From Paramecium octaurelia (taxonomy: Eukaryota; Ciliophora; Oligohymenophorea; Peniculida; Parameciidae), in the NCBI GenBank assembly GCA_905182995.1, contig CAJJDP010000015.1, forward strand, positions 434,001 to 498,000: a DNA stretch of 64,000 nt. Reading direction: 5' to 3'. Position 1 is the stretch's first letter, and the number at the start of each line of letters is the position of its first letter. Below the pieces are notes generated by a model. It was not told the DNA's origin. It did not search any database and was given only the letters and a program-made list of their open reading frames with translations. The translations under genes were made by a program, and so were the position numbers. Positions 25,459-36,332 of this stretch are shown in pieces.

Positions 25459-26113
25459 ATGCTTTAACCACTAAAAGAAGAGGAATTAAATGAAATTTAT
25501 ACATGGGTCGATCAAATACCTCTCAGCAGACCAAAAAAGAATATAGCTAGAGATTTCGCTGATGGCATATTGATGGCTGAAATAATGCATTACTTTCTAC
25601 CTAAATTGGTTGATGTATTAATGATTTGAATTTGATCAGATGCATAATTACAGTCAAGCTAATTCGGTCAAATAGAAAAAGTATAACTGGGATACATTAA
25701 ACACAAAAGTATTCAAAAGGATCGGCTTTACTCTCTCTAAGTTCAAATTTGAATATTTAATATAGAGAATAAGTTGATAGTGTGATTTCATGCTAATCCG
25801 AAGCAATTGAGAGAGTATTGAAGTTTGTTTAAGCCAAATTGGAATACTATTTAGAAAACAATACTAATTCTGCTGAGAAACTACCTCAACAAGGAGACAG
25901 TCAAATTGCACCACCACCATTATTAGCAAATGAATGGCAAAAAGATTAACAAATTTTTGAATTGCGAGAAACAGTTGAGGTTACTATATCATTATTATTT
26001 TGCAATTCTAGGTGTTGGAATAAAAATTACATCGCATGGACGAACTCATGAAATAAAAAGATGCTAAAATATTGAGGTATTAATAATTGCTATAATAAAA
26101 TGGTTTATTATGA
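25459..26113 (+). CDS. SPEF1: SPEF1/CLAMP-like calponin-homology protein
   Basis: Ciliary central-apparatus, microtubule-bundling protein; 190 residues with introns 25615-25639, 25741-25765 and 25980-26011. The N-terminal CH domain is highly conserved: YTWVDQIPLSRPKKNIARDF, then ADGILMAEIMHYFLPKLV and MHNYSQANS. It ends with an ERVLKFVQAKLEYYL helix. A linker containing PPPLLANEW and a short coiled coil (VLEQKLHRMDELMKQKDA) follow, as in SPEF1. Introns two and three are each required to keep the family sequence in frame. Fits the motile-cilia biology expected of a ciliate. Confidence 0.93.
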
Positions 26114-26180
26114 AACAACCCATAAAATTAATATCATTATTATTTATATCATAATATAAGTATTTTACTATATTATTTAA

Positions 26181-26932
26181 TATGATGAATCGTACAATGG
26201 ATCAACCATCTGAAACAGCATTGATGTCAGTTTCAACGTCGCTATCTGATAAAATATAACTATTATTATTTTTATAATCAACCCAATTCATTAATCATAA
26301 TAATTTAGCTTATCAAGATTTCATATACCAAATAATGCCCATATGCAATATCTAGAATTTCAGATTAAAAAATATAATATTGAAATGCATACTAATATAA
26401 ATACACGATAATATTTTATTTGTTATCTAAAAGAAATTTGAAAACTAAGGTAAAATTTGATTTATTCCATGGGGGTATCTAAACTATTTATGATTTGAAT
26501 GAAATCCAAATTGGAACTTAAGAAATACCTAATAGCTTAAATAAGGAAAAATTGTCGGAAGGATTTGTTTCCAGAACTTCAAGCACTCTTTGTTTAAACG
26601 ATATTGACTTGAAAACATTACCTAAATATTTTTAATTAAACATTCTTATTTTCGATTAAACTATGCTAAAATTGGGAAGATAATCAATAATCTGACTAAC
26701 TGACTGCAAATAATGTAGTGAAAGAGGAAAAATAATTAATAGACCTGTTCTGTATTAAAGTTATAAAAGGGAAAAAATAAAGAATCGGTATAAATTTATT
26801 TTTGATAATACTAATCTTTAATTAAAGTTAAATAGTCAAAGTAAAAAAGAAGTTAAATGAAAAAAGACTTATTAAAACCTTTGCTTCACATTACTACCTT
26901 GAGTAATTTATAAATAAATTCTGATAATATTT
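26181..26932 (+). pseudogene. Frame-broken coding remnant or unresolved gene
   Basis: Three coding-like stretches lie in different frames. The first starts MMNRTMDQPSETALMSVSTS at 26184. The second is around HIPNNAHMQYLEFQIKK. The third runs from about KFDLFHGG through EKLSEGFVSRTSSTLCLND to a TGA near 26695, and a further Lys-rich stretch follows in yet another frame. I found no set of ordinary 20-35 nt GT-AG introns that joins them. It may be a decaying gene, a gene with indel errors in the assembly, or partly chance, since TGA-only stops make random open frames long. No family was recognised. Confidence 0.3.
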
Positions 26933-27013
26933 AGACTTATATATAAGCGAATTTGGAATAAATAAGATTAAGTAGATGATCTTTTAAATTAAAAATAATT
27001 ATTTGATACAAAA

Positions 27014-28621
27014 TCATTACGGTTATACTTAATCAGGTAATTCTTATTATTATTATTATTATTGTTATTATTATTATTATTATTGCTATTATTATTGTTA
27101 TTGTTATTATTATTGCTATTATTGTTACTATTATAATTATTATTACTGTTATCGTTATTTTTATTCATACTATTATTATTATTATTGTTCTTATCTTAAA
27201 ATTTATTCCGAATTAGATTATTGTAATTATTTTTATGACTCTTGTATGAGCTTTTCCAAAAAGTCATTTTCAGCTTGATATAATTTGGCTTCTGATTATT
27301 AGATAGATCTCAGGAATTTATGATAGTGATTGAGCCTTGTCTTTCTGTATTTTTCAATTTCTTTAGTGGCAATGATTGCAGTGATTATATTATACAATTA
27401 TGATAGCTTGTCTATTTCTAGTTATCCCTAATTATTATTAATAATATACTTCTGAAATTCTTTATTCAACTTTAACTTATGAGGCATCTTTTGATTTATT
27501 ATATGTAGAATTGGTTATAGTAGTTAAAGTTTATTGTTTTGCTGCCATTTTGGCTAATTCAGCTTAGTCTTCTCTCATTTTTTATTCTTATTTTGCTCTG
27601 ATAATAATAATTTGATCTCTATAGGCTAGGGTTTGTTACATAGACTCAGCATCTTTCAATTCATAGCGAAACATGTCAGTTAAATAATTAATGCTATTAG
27701 TTTTTTTATTGCTCTCTTTCTATTAATTTATAGGTTACAATATATACAATCTCATCTAGAATTTTTCTATATTCATCTTGATTTGAAGGATTTGAGAGTA
27801 CTAATTATTACTCTTTACCATAGACATACTCATTAAGTATAGTTTTTTCATAGAGAGGCAAAGATCCATTAAATAGGTTGACTAACGTAAAAATGTTACT
27901 ATACCTTTTTCATCTTATAGGATCTTTCTAGCTTATGCAACAATACTGGATTGGTCGATGTAGACTTTTAGAATAGCTTAAGTTTTTCTTAATTGACCTG
28001 AGAAATTACTGATGGCCAACATATATTCACTGTTTTGTTGGTCTCTGACATCGAGATTTGGGAAGGCTGTCTTTAATTTTTCAATAATTTCGGGTGTTGT
28101 TGGTGCCTTTTACTGTTGATAAGTCTAATAATAATGAATTTGATGTTTACTTTAGCAATATCTTGAGAACTGGATCTTAGGAACAACTATTGAAAATCTT
28201 CAGATGCATAAATGTAGGGTAATGATGATATGGCAACCAAAAAGACTTCCAAAAGTCTTCTTCTGATTTACACAGTTTCTTAATCGTTGCCACTTGCTAG
28301 TGCTTTTTCAGGGATTGGTGGAATGTAGCATCCTGGCCATTTTTTGACCAATAACTCCCTTAATTCAAAGAAGTCATTATATCTTCTATAGACTTCAAAA
28401 GCTCCTTGATTGTCTGAGCCTTTAATCAAGTAGGCTGTGAATTTTTATCCAAATCCTGCATCTTTGATGATTACATCTTCGATTGAAATTGAGACTTATA
28501 AATCAAGAGTTTCGACTTCTTTAATCTACTGTTGTTAGAGGACTGTTTGTGGCAATACTGACTGCTCGTCGTTTTATTTTATCACTTGTTCCTGAGAATT
28601 TGGCTCGGTTTATTAATCCAT
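27014..28621 (-). CDS. Sorting nexin with PX domain, BAR-like helices and C-terminal polyQ
   Basis: Peripheral membrane protein of endosomal sorting; 502 residues with introns 28125-28150, 27882-27904, 27720-27747 and 27428-27449. The PX domain (about residues 55-165) includes FEVYRRYNDFFELRELLVKK, with the RRY phosphoinositide-binding motif, and WPGCYIPPIPEKA, with the proline-rich loop. Downstream helices, including EIEKYRKTRLNHYHKFLRS, resemble the BAR region of SNX1/2-type nexins. The C-terminal 50 or so residues are almost pure Gln, encoded by a TAA/TAG/CAA mix, ending ELPDQVQPQ before TGA. The fourth intron is needed to keep the BAR helices in frame. It probably acts in a retromer-like sorting complex. 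Confidence 0.9.
27042..27196. repeat. Imperfect trinucleotide tract (TTA/TTG/CTA) encoding polyglutamine
   Basis: About 155 bp of imperfect triplet repeat. Read on the minus strand in the sorting nexin frame, it is TAA, TAG and CAA codons, all Gln under the ciliate code. The purity at the amino-acid level despite mixed codons suggests the tract is kept as protein sequence. Confidence 0.85.
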
Positions 28622-28798
28622 ATAGAAATTAATGATTAATTTTTATTTGATTGATGAAAGTGATTGCGATTGATGATGATTTCATAGATATATATTTTAA
28701 TGAAAATGATATTAAAGAAGAAAAACTGTAAATACTAATAGTAACTTTGAGTGGATTTGATATAGCATTACAATAAAATAATAATTTAAATTATAATA

Positions 28799-29543
28799 AT
28801 GGAAAAGAAAGTCCTATTTATTCGACATGCAGAGTCAGAGTATAATTTAGCTTAAAGAATTGCAAAGAATTCAGTGGCTGAAGTTAAATTAGAAGAAGAA
28901 GATCAGGATGTGAAATACTCATCGAAATATTGTGATGCCCCATTAACTAAATTTGGAAGAGAATAAGTACATACCAACATAGCTTATTAAACTTACTTAG
29001 TGTGAACCATCTAAATTTGAAGACCTTCGAATTGAGACAGTAGTTGTAAGCCCATTAAAAAGAGCAGTTGAAACGGCTGTCTTACTCTTTTAAAACCATC
29101 CCAATAAACCTAAATTTGTTGTGGAACCGTATTTGCGTGAGATGTTTTTATCTGGGTGTGATTTTGGGATCAGACTACAAGAAACCATGAATGAATATCC
29201 ATTCATTAATTATGATAGATTGTTATCGAACCCCATAATAAAAGAACATCCGAACATGTGGTCACTTGAATTTATTTACAATCAAAAGAGTGCGGATGTT
29301 TTGAAACAGTACATTCAAGAGACTTAATATGGAAGTTAGGTTTGTATTGAGAAGGTTTTGGAGTATATGAAAAAGAATCCAATATAAGTTGAGACTTTTG
29401 AAGAAAATACCAAAAGGGTGGAGGAATGTAAGAAGTACCTCCAATTTGATGAACCTTTCGTATGTGTTTCTCATTCAAGAACTATACAAACTTTGACTGG
29501 CTAATTCATTCATAATTGTACTGGAATTGAAGTCAGTTTATGA
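28799..29543 (+). CDS. Histidine phosphatase superfamily protein (phosphoglycerate mutase-like)
   Basis: About 236 residues. The N-terminus KKVLFIRHAESEYNLAQ carries the catalytic-type RH motif (RHAES). VVVSPLKRAVETAVLLF gives the second conserved arginine region, and FVCVSHSRTIQTL the late SH motif. The family includes mutases and diverse phosphatases; the substrate cannot be told from sequence. The intron begins at 28967 and ends at 29000 (34 nt) or at 28982 (16 nt). Both keep the frame. A 16-nt intron would be unusually short, but it would add LIKLTQ and make a more typical helix before CEPSKF. Confidence 0.85.
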
Positions 29544-29642
29544 TGTGTGTGAATTATGCTAATTATAAAAATAAATCAATATATCTCATTTATTATCATC
29601 TTAAAAAACTATTTATTTATTTCTTAATTAATATATAATAAT

Positions 29643-32055
29643 ATGGATTAGCTTGATATTGATTCATCGAAGTTTGATTGCCAAAAATATGTGAGTGAAT
29701 TCTTAAAGAATCATAGTGTTTAAGATCTAATACAAAGACATAATCAATTGTAATCAGAAATCAAAGAATATGATTAAGATATATAATCACTAGTTTTTGA
29801 AAATTATAGGTACTTGATCAAGTTAATTGTAGCAAATTCATTTCCTCAATTGATACCGTCAAAAAAATGAAAACTGACATTACCCAAATTGATTAAAAGG
29901 TAGAGACTTTGGCACAATCCATGACCAAAATAGCCTAATTGTCAAGAAGAATAGATTCTTAATTATCAATTAAAAGAGAAGAAATCATCAAACTGGATAC
30001 TGTCAATAAGGATTTGAGTCGACTTAATTCGGTTTGCAATTTTCCTCACATAATCTAAAAAGAATTAGATCAATATAAATCAAGTAAAGGAAAGAATTAT
30101 GATGAATATTTTAATGAGACTGCCTAGTATTATAAACAATGTTATTCCACCTTGGATCAATACAAAAATGAACCACTTATTTAACCCATTTATAAAGAAA
30201 CCAATTAGAAATTAGACAATGCAAGGTAAATCCTTTGGAGTTCCTTAATTGAATTCAAATAATAAAATCCACTTTTATAATTGTATTCAGAATCCAAAGT
30301 GTCGATATCAACTCAAGAAGCCAGATCAGCAGTCAAGAAGTTGATACAAATAATGGATGATGAAGAAGCTGTGCTCAGACATTATCAAAAGATCATCAAA
30401 GAAAGATATTTGACTGTAGCCAAAGAATTGATAGATAAAGCAGCCATTACTAAATCATCTGAAGTTGTGAATCTCATGGACTACCTAGAAGAAAAGAGAT
30501 ATGATTATACTGTTGAAGAATTAGAGGAATACAAATAAATGAAAGAAAAGGAAATTGTCAATTCTGATTCTGCCATCTAAGGCTCAATTTTGTGGTTAAT
30601 CAATCAACTATGTTAAATTATATTTAAAGAGTTGAAAGTAGAAGTTTCATTTTTATTGATTGAAATCAGAGGAACCCTCAGGGATAAATCATTAGAATAA
30701 CTCTCAACTCAATGCATCAAAGAGATCATCCATGGAGTATTCTAAGGTGTTACAGATAAGATGAGTTAGAAGAAAATTAATAATGTTTAAGTTAACGAAG
30801 TTTTTGTTAAGTTACAAACTGAACTCCAATCATTATTTGAAAACAATTCAATTAGATAATAATTAAGGACGGAAATCATAGATAAATTTACAGAAAATGT
30901 TGAGAATATTTGCAGAGGCTAAGTTTTTACATCTTTCAGTCATTTAAGAGTTCAATTTTTAGAGTTGCTAGTGTTTGCTAAAAATGATTTATAGCGCTTG
31001 TAACCTACTGATGAAATCAAACGAGAGATCATGACTCTCATAACTGTAATCAAATAGAAATTAATTGCATTTACAACTATACGTTTATTAGATCTTAAGG
31101 CCTTTGTATTTTCTTAATAATAAAGTTATCTTCGAGAATAGGAGACTTATTTGAATCTTATCTAAGCCTCTCTAATCGAGTTTGTTAAATTTGTGGGTAA
31201 GATATTTGCCTTTAGATCCATTTCCATCTCTCAAGAGTAATTAAACCAATTGTTTAACGATAATTATATCATTTAGCAAGTCCTACCATTATTAAACACT
31301 AATGATTCTACATATTACTATTTGTTTTCAAACTAATTTTTATAGTTGTACTCAAAAACATTGAGTAACAAATTATTTGAACTTGTTAGTTAGGTCTTCT
31401 AAGGGTATAAAAGTAAATTATATAATTAATATATCAAGTCCGATAACCAACTGATTAAGAATTGAATAAACTCAAAACCTATATCAATGGATCTACTTAA
31501 AAGAATTTGATGTTGTTTGCACAAGCCTAGAGTGAGCATTGGATTAATATCATCTTTTAATATCTCAATCAAGAAAACGTTGTGTACCAACAGCAAATTA
31601 CATAAAAGATTTTATTTAATGAAGTCAAAAATTTTATAGAAGCTCTAGGTCTTCTATTTCCTGATACAAAAAGAGGACTTGTTAAGAAAGTATCCATCAT
31701 ATAACAAAGCACTTTCAATATTTAAATGGAAATAGTCATGGTGAGAAAGTGCAAGATATTAGAAACTAATATAAATGATAGAAATAGTTTACTTATAACC
31801 GTTGTAAAGTATGTTTTGAAAGTATTATTACAAAAAGTAAGAGGAACTTATTTCTCAGATGATTTATTTAAATAATTTTAGGTGGATTTATATTTTGTTA
31901 TGCAATTATTCTATGATATGGTTTCTGTTGACGAAGAAGGATTAATAGCAGGATTTTATATGGAAATTTTAGATTGTGCTGGCAAAAACTGTAAAAATGA
32001 TGTTAAAATTGATCCAAAAATATTAGAAAGTTTGTCATTATAGGCCAGAATGTGA
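29643..32055 (+). CDS. VPS51: VPS51 homologue (GARP/EARP tethering complex)
   Basis: Subunit of the GARP and EARP complexes that tether endosome-derived vesicles at the trans-Golgi and recycling endosomes. The protein is 787 residues, with introns 29810-29832 and 31413-31438. The N-terminal signature is KFDCQKYVSEFLKNHSVQDL followed by ENYSKFISSIDTVKKMKTD, which matches the VPS51/Ang2 N-terminal coiled coil that binds syntaxin 6-type SNAREs. The rest is alpha-helical as in CATCHR tethers. The first intron restores the serine of ENYSKF. Converges on the VLRF1 gene. Confidence 0.88.
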
Positions 32056-32080
32056 TATTTATTAAATTATTTTATTTAAT

Positions 32081-32453
32081 ATGAGTGATCAATTGAAGAA
32101 TATTAAATATAAATTTTAGTCTTCAAATTAATAATCAACACTTTGATAAGGAGAGATTAAATAAAAATGCTTGTGTCATTAATTTAGAGTTCTCATAATA
32201 ATAATACTTTTTGCTTGAGAAATAAATCAAGAATAAAACTGTGAATTGTAAATTTAATTAGTCATAACTTACAATCTAAGTCAATGAGAACTTTTTCAAT
32301 TAGAATTTATTTATTTATAACTCTTTATTCCTTATAATTTGCAAAGAGTAAAATAAGGTGAGCATAATAATAGTATTGATTATTTTATAATTATTTTAAT
32401 TCCCTTAAAATTACTTATCATAATTTTAAAGTGCTTTGAGAATATTAATATAA
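32081..32453 (+). other. Short open frames of doubtful coding status
   Basis: An ATG at 32081 opens MSDQLKNIKYKFQ and stops at a TGA near 32145. A different frame then stays open with coding-like words (HFDKERLNKNACVINLEF) across most of this stretch. No intron joins the two frames. It could be a small gene with an indel or chance; nothing else was seen between VPS51 and the VLRF1 gene. Confidence 0.2.
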
Positions 32454-33604
32454 TCAAAAAAAAAAGGACTCTTCTTTTTAGATTAGATAAACACTCGTAA
32501 TTGATTTGTAAACTCTTTCAACTTCAGTATAATTTGCCTTTTTAGCTGTTAGACAGATTGACCTTATCTTATCCTTAAGCAAGAATAATGGTTCTTCATT
32601 CTGTATTAATAGTTATTAATTTATTCCTGGGGCTTAGAGAAACAAAATTTAGCATGCTTGTAAAATTGGTAATGATTCATTAAGAATGGAATTTACCTTC
32701 TCTTAATGTTTTTTTTCTTAGGCCCTTCTTATTTGAGATCCAATAGATTTGATATTAGATCCAGAATGCGAATCCTTGGTGAGTTATCGGCCTCCTGCCT
32801 TTCCTCTTACAACATATCGATGATCACTTTTATGATAGATGCAACCTGTATTATCAAAAACTCCTAAACAAAAATAACCTCCATGGCATAAGATAATAGC
32901 AAATTTTTAGACTTAATCTAATTGATTTAAATTTGGTTCTTATTATTATTTTTATTTTATGACCTTTTATTTATTCTAATTAACTCTCTCAAGTATTTCT
33001 TTTTGTCTACTTAATATACTTTGCATATCATTTAATTGATAACTAGCAAACTCTGATGATTAGGCTATTTTTTCTAATATTTCTTTGGAGCAATCTTCAT
33101 TTATTTCTGAGAATTCGTAATTCAAACCTTAATCAATCAATGATCTATTAATTACGACGTAGTTCTCATTATATTTAAAGGCTTTATTATCTTGTGTACT
33201 TAACTTACACTCTTCTGGAAGAATGGCGTTTATATTAATGGATTGCCAGTTTAGACTAAGAAATTCTCTTGGAAGATCTTTGAGTTAAATCTTGATAACT
33301 TAAACACCTAATTCTTTAATTTTTATATCCATATTTTTTGGTACTTTATATAGGTCCTTGGGTAGCACAGGAATAGTTTTTTTTCTAAAATTATAAATTT
33401 CCTTTAGACTCTAAATGGATTATAGAAATAAAAAATTACATTTATAAAGTGCACTAATCTTTATTCTAAATACTTTTTCAAAACGAAATTTAATTGATTT
33501 TTGAAATACTTATTACAAATACTCAAATTGGCTAAGTCTTTTGAATTTAGATTTGAGATTATTGTTTTACTTATTTCTGGTTAGTTGAAAAGGTTTATGA
33601 TCAT
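32454..33604 (-). CDS. F-box-like / VLRF1 domain protein (Vms1-ANKZF1 type peptidyl-tRNA hydrolase)
   Basis: A 373-residue protein with one 29-nt intron (33411-33439). The C-terminal third is a VLRF1 domain: FAIILCHGGYFCLGVFDNTG, then SDHRYVVRGKAGGRQ and SGSNIKSIGSQIRRAQEKKH. In Vms1/ANKZF1 this release-factor-like domain cleaves nascent chains from stalled 60S ribosomes, using a GGxQ loop; here it reads GGRQ, so the glutamine (a TAA codon) is kept. Residues about 10-45 (TIISNLNSKDLANLSICNKY) resemble an F-box helix set, which is not part of known Vms1 proteins. A Lys/Gln-rich coiled coil links the two. Ankyrin repeats and VIM were not seen. Confidence 0.82.
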
Positions 33605-33823
33605 TATTAAATATTAAATTTTTAATTAAAATATCTAAGAAATATATTAATTTAGTTGATTAATATGTGTTAAGATCCAATATACTATTATTGTAAATCC
33701 ATAGATATAGGATTTAGCCTGAGATATCAAGAAAGTAATAAATTAATATCAAAACAAAGATCTTTAAATAATCGTTATTAAAATATACTTAATATTTAGA
33801 TTTACTTGAATGTAAAGAAATAG

Positions 33824-34498
33824 TCATTATAATTGATAAAATAACACAGCGCCAACAAAACCAAATAATGCATATCTATAATGTTTATTTATTGATTAAA
33901 ACCACTTTTTCTATCTAAATAATATTCCAAAATAAACCAATATAAAACCATACGTAAGATTTTTTATTGTCTTTTTCTCTTAGTATTACTTACGAATTTA
34001 TTCAACATATTCAGCGTCTCTCCTTTCTTGCAAAAATGAATGACTAATATCACAAGCTAACAATTAATTAATTTTTTTTTAAAGCAATTTCTAAGTATTG
34101 CCAAATCTAGGAATTCTAAATTTGAATTATTCATATTTCATTAATTATCTAAGTTTGTATGCAATTATTGTATATAATTTATCATTTATGGCTTCCAAAC
34201 ATAAGTAATATTCGCTGGCATCTTTATTCAAATTTTCCTTACAATTGATTAGTTCGATTAACACCAATTACAACAATTTCTCTAACTCCTCTTTTAACTC
34301 TATCGATTTGACTTTTAAGGGATGACCAATTTCTAAAGCTAAATGCAATAAGAGTTCTTTTTATTCTAAATCCTTATTATGTATTTCTGTAAGCACAATT
34401 TTCTCCACTTCCTTTACTCTTTCAAGGCTTGTATATTTCCTATTCGACCGAAATTTTTCAGTAACATCCTTAATTTCCAACTTTAGCTTCTTTAGCAT
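33824..34498 (-). CDS. Coiled-coil protein with two C-terminal membrane segments, unknown
   Basis: Intronless frame of 224 residues starting MLKKLKLEIKDVTEKF. The first 170 residues are helical, Lys/Glu/Leu-rich with heptad character. The last 50 contain two hydrophobic stretches (about TYGFILVYFGILF and YALFGFVGAVLFY) separated by basic residues, like a tail-anchored hairpin. No family was recognised. The length is an exact number of codons and it lies in a run of minus-strand genes. A plus-strand ORF at 33665-33895 overlaps its 3' end and was discarded. Confidence 0.65.
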
Positions 34499-34678
34499 AG
34501 AAAATTAAATAAAATATAAAATAATTTATTTATGTTCAAAATTCTTCTTATTATATCAAGAATTTTAATTACAAATAGTATCCAATTATTTATTCTTATT
34601 CTATAATCATTTGATATTAATTAAATATAAATATTTCTTAGATATCATTAGTTTAATAATGTATTTACATTAACATAA

Positions 34679-35368
34679 TCACAAAATCTATAGTTCATTT
34701 TTTGCATCTCTTTAAGTTTAAGTATTATAATTTCCTTTTAAATTTAGATAAGATAATTATTTTGATTTAATTTGTTCCAACTAATTTAATTATTCAGATA
34801 ATTCAAAAAGCTTATCTTTACCACATATTTGGTTTTCTTTTAATTCAACCAGCTTGTTAAGTCTCATTGATTAATAAGAATTAAAGAATTATTCACATAA
34901 GCTTTGTTGCAATAATTCAACTTTATTCATGAATTACTCCATGTTTTCTTCATCATAAGTAAATTCTTATTCTTCTATTGCCACAAATTAACAAATATGA
35001 AATTTCATCATTTCTTCTTATATAACACACCTAAACTGAATTTTATTGATAATGCCATTGATTTTTTTTTAGAACTCTATTTATTATTTAATCGATTCTA
35101 TTTCTTCTTCTGTTTCTTAGACATCATTTAAGGTACATTCTTTAATAAATTACCCATCAGCTTAGACAATCTAAAAAGATTTTGTAAGGAGGTAATTAAA
35201 ATCATTTTCATCAGACAAAGTGATGATGTCATTTTCTTCATCTTTATAAGTTAATGACTACAAAACAAATGATGGTTCAGCTTACTGAAGTTTTGATTTC
35301 AATTCTTCTAAAGATTAAACACATTCCAAATTAAATTTAAGACCCTAGCACTCTATTTGAAGATTCAT
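34679..35368 (-). CDS. PB1-domain protein with coiled coil, unknown
   Basis: Intronless, 229 residues. The N-terminus has the layout of a PB1 domain: a beta-hairpin start MNLQIECQGLKFNLE, a helix, and the acidic OPCA-like motif TYKDEENDIITLSDENDFNY. PB1 domains pair with each other in signalling and autophagy scaffolds. The rest is Glu/Gln-rich helical. A longer upstream frame exists but is out of phase with the PB1 region. The partner and function are unknown. Confidence 0.7.
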
Positions 35369-35641
35369 AATTAATTTGTTTAAATTTCCCAAATTGCTTT
35401 TAATTCCAAAATACTGAATTATATCTGTTCATGGCATAATTCTATATTTTCTAAATTAATCAAAATGTGAAGCAACCATTTAATTATTCATGCGTGAATA
35501 TAAAGGAAAATGAAAACACATTATGATACTAAAAGACAAAAAATATATTCAAAAATATAAATTTGGAAACTCTAAATAATTTTAGTTTAGATTCATTAAA
35601 TTATTTTTAACCAAAAACTTTTATTATAATATATTTAACTA

Positions 35642-36166
35642 TCAATTGTTGTATTTAGAATGCTTTAAGTATTAACTTTCTGTTACTTATAAATTTTTCC
35701 GTAGCAAATCTCCTACGACTATAGAATTCTTTTTAGGATTATTGAAGACTTCACACTATGAGTTTGCACTCTTGTTCCTTTTCCGTAATTCAATATAATC
35801 ATCTACAACATATTTTAACCATTTCCATGCGTATTTAAGGGTTATTTATTTATCAGATGGGTGACAAACTCTCACCATATCCAGCACGCAGTTAAGAAAC
35901 TTCGTTTCATCAGGGCCTTACCTGAGTTGGCTACTGAGGATTTCATTCTCCTACTAAGCCTCACTATATTTATAGTGCAAGTGCTCTAGTTCTTCACTCA
36001 GATAGAGATTTACAAAATACCTTAATTATTGCTAATATTTCATTAGTTGATTAACTTTTTCATTTGCAATTTGTAACTATTACTCTAAGGAAGTGGATTC
36101 AGTTTCATTTTTAAAAAACATCTCCTCCTTCATAGACAATGGCGAGAACTCTTATGAGTAACTCAT
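35642..36166 (-). CDS. Small coiled-coil protein, unknown
   Basis: Intronless frame of 174 residues starting MSYSQEFSPLSMKEEM. Residues 30-85 form a Glu/Gln/Leu coiled coil. The second half contains a basic, more globular part (KYAWKWLKYVVDDYIELRKR) and ends with TGA at 35642. Codon use matches neighbouring genes. No domain was recognised. Confidence 0.6.
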
Positions 36167-36332
36167 TTAATTTTAACTGTTATATAATTTAATTAATTCA
36201 AAATAGAACTAAATATTAAATATATTATGTCTAATTAATAATGAAGAACTTAAATAGAAATTAAGTAAACAATTACTATTATTATTATTAAGTTTTTTTT
36301 CTAATAAATAGAAGCAATTTAATTCTTCTACT

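Noticed and set aside
27042..27196. Non-coding microsatellite or polyAsn
   Set aside because: The minus-strand frame fixed by the PX and BAR regions reads it as Gln under the ciliate code.
33665..33895. Plus-strand ORF of 76 residues beginning MCQDPIYYY
   Set aside because: It overlaps the 3' end of the better supported minus-strand gene at 33824-34498, has random AT-rich composition and no family match.
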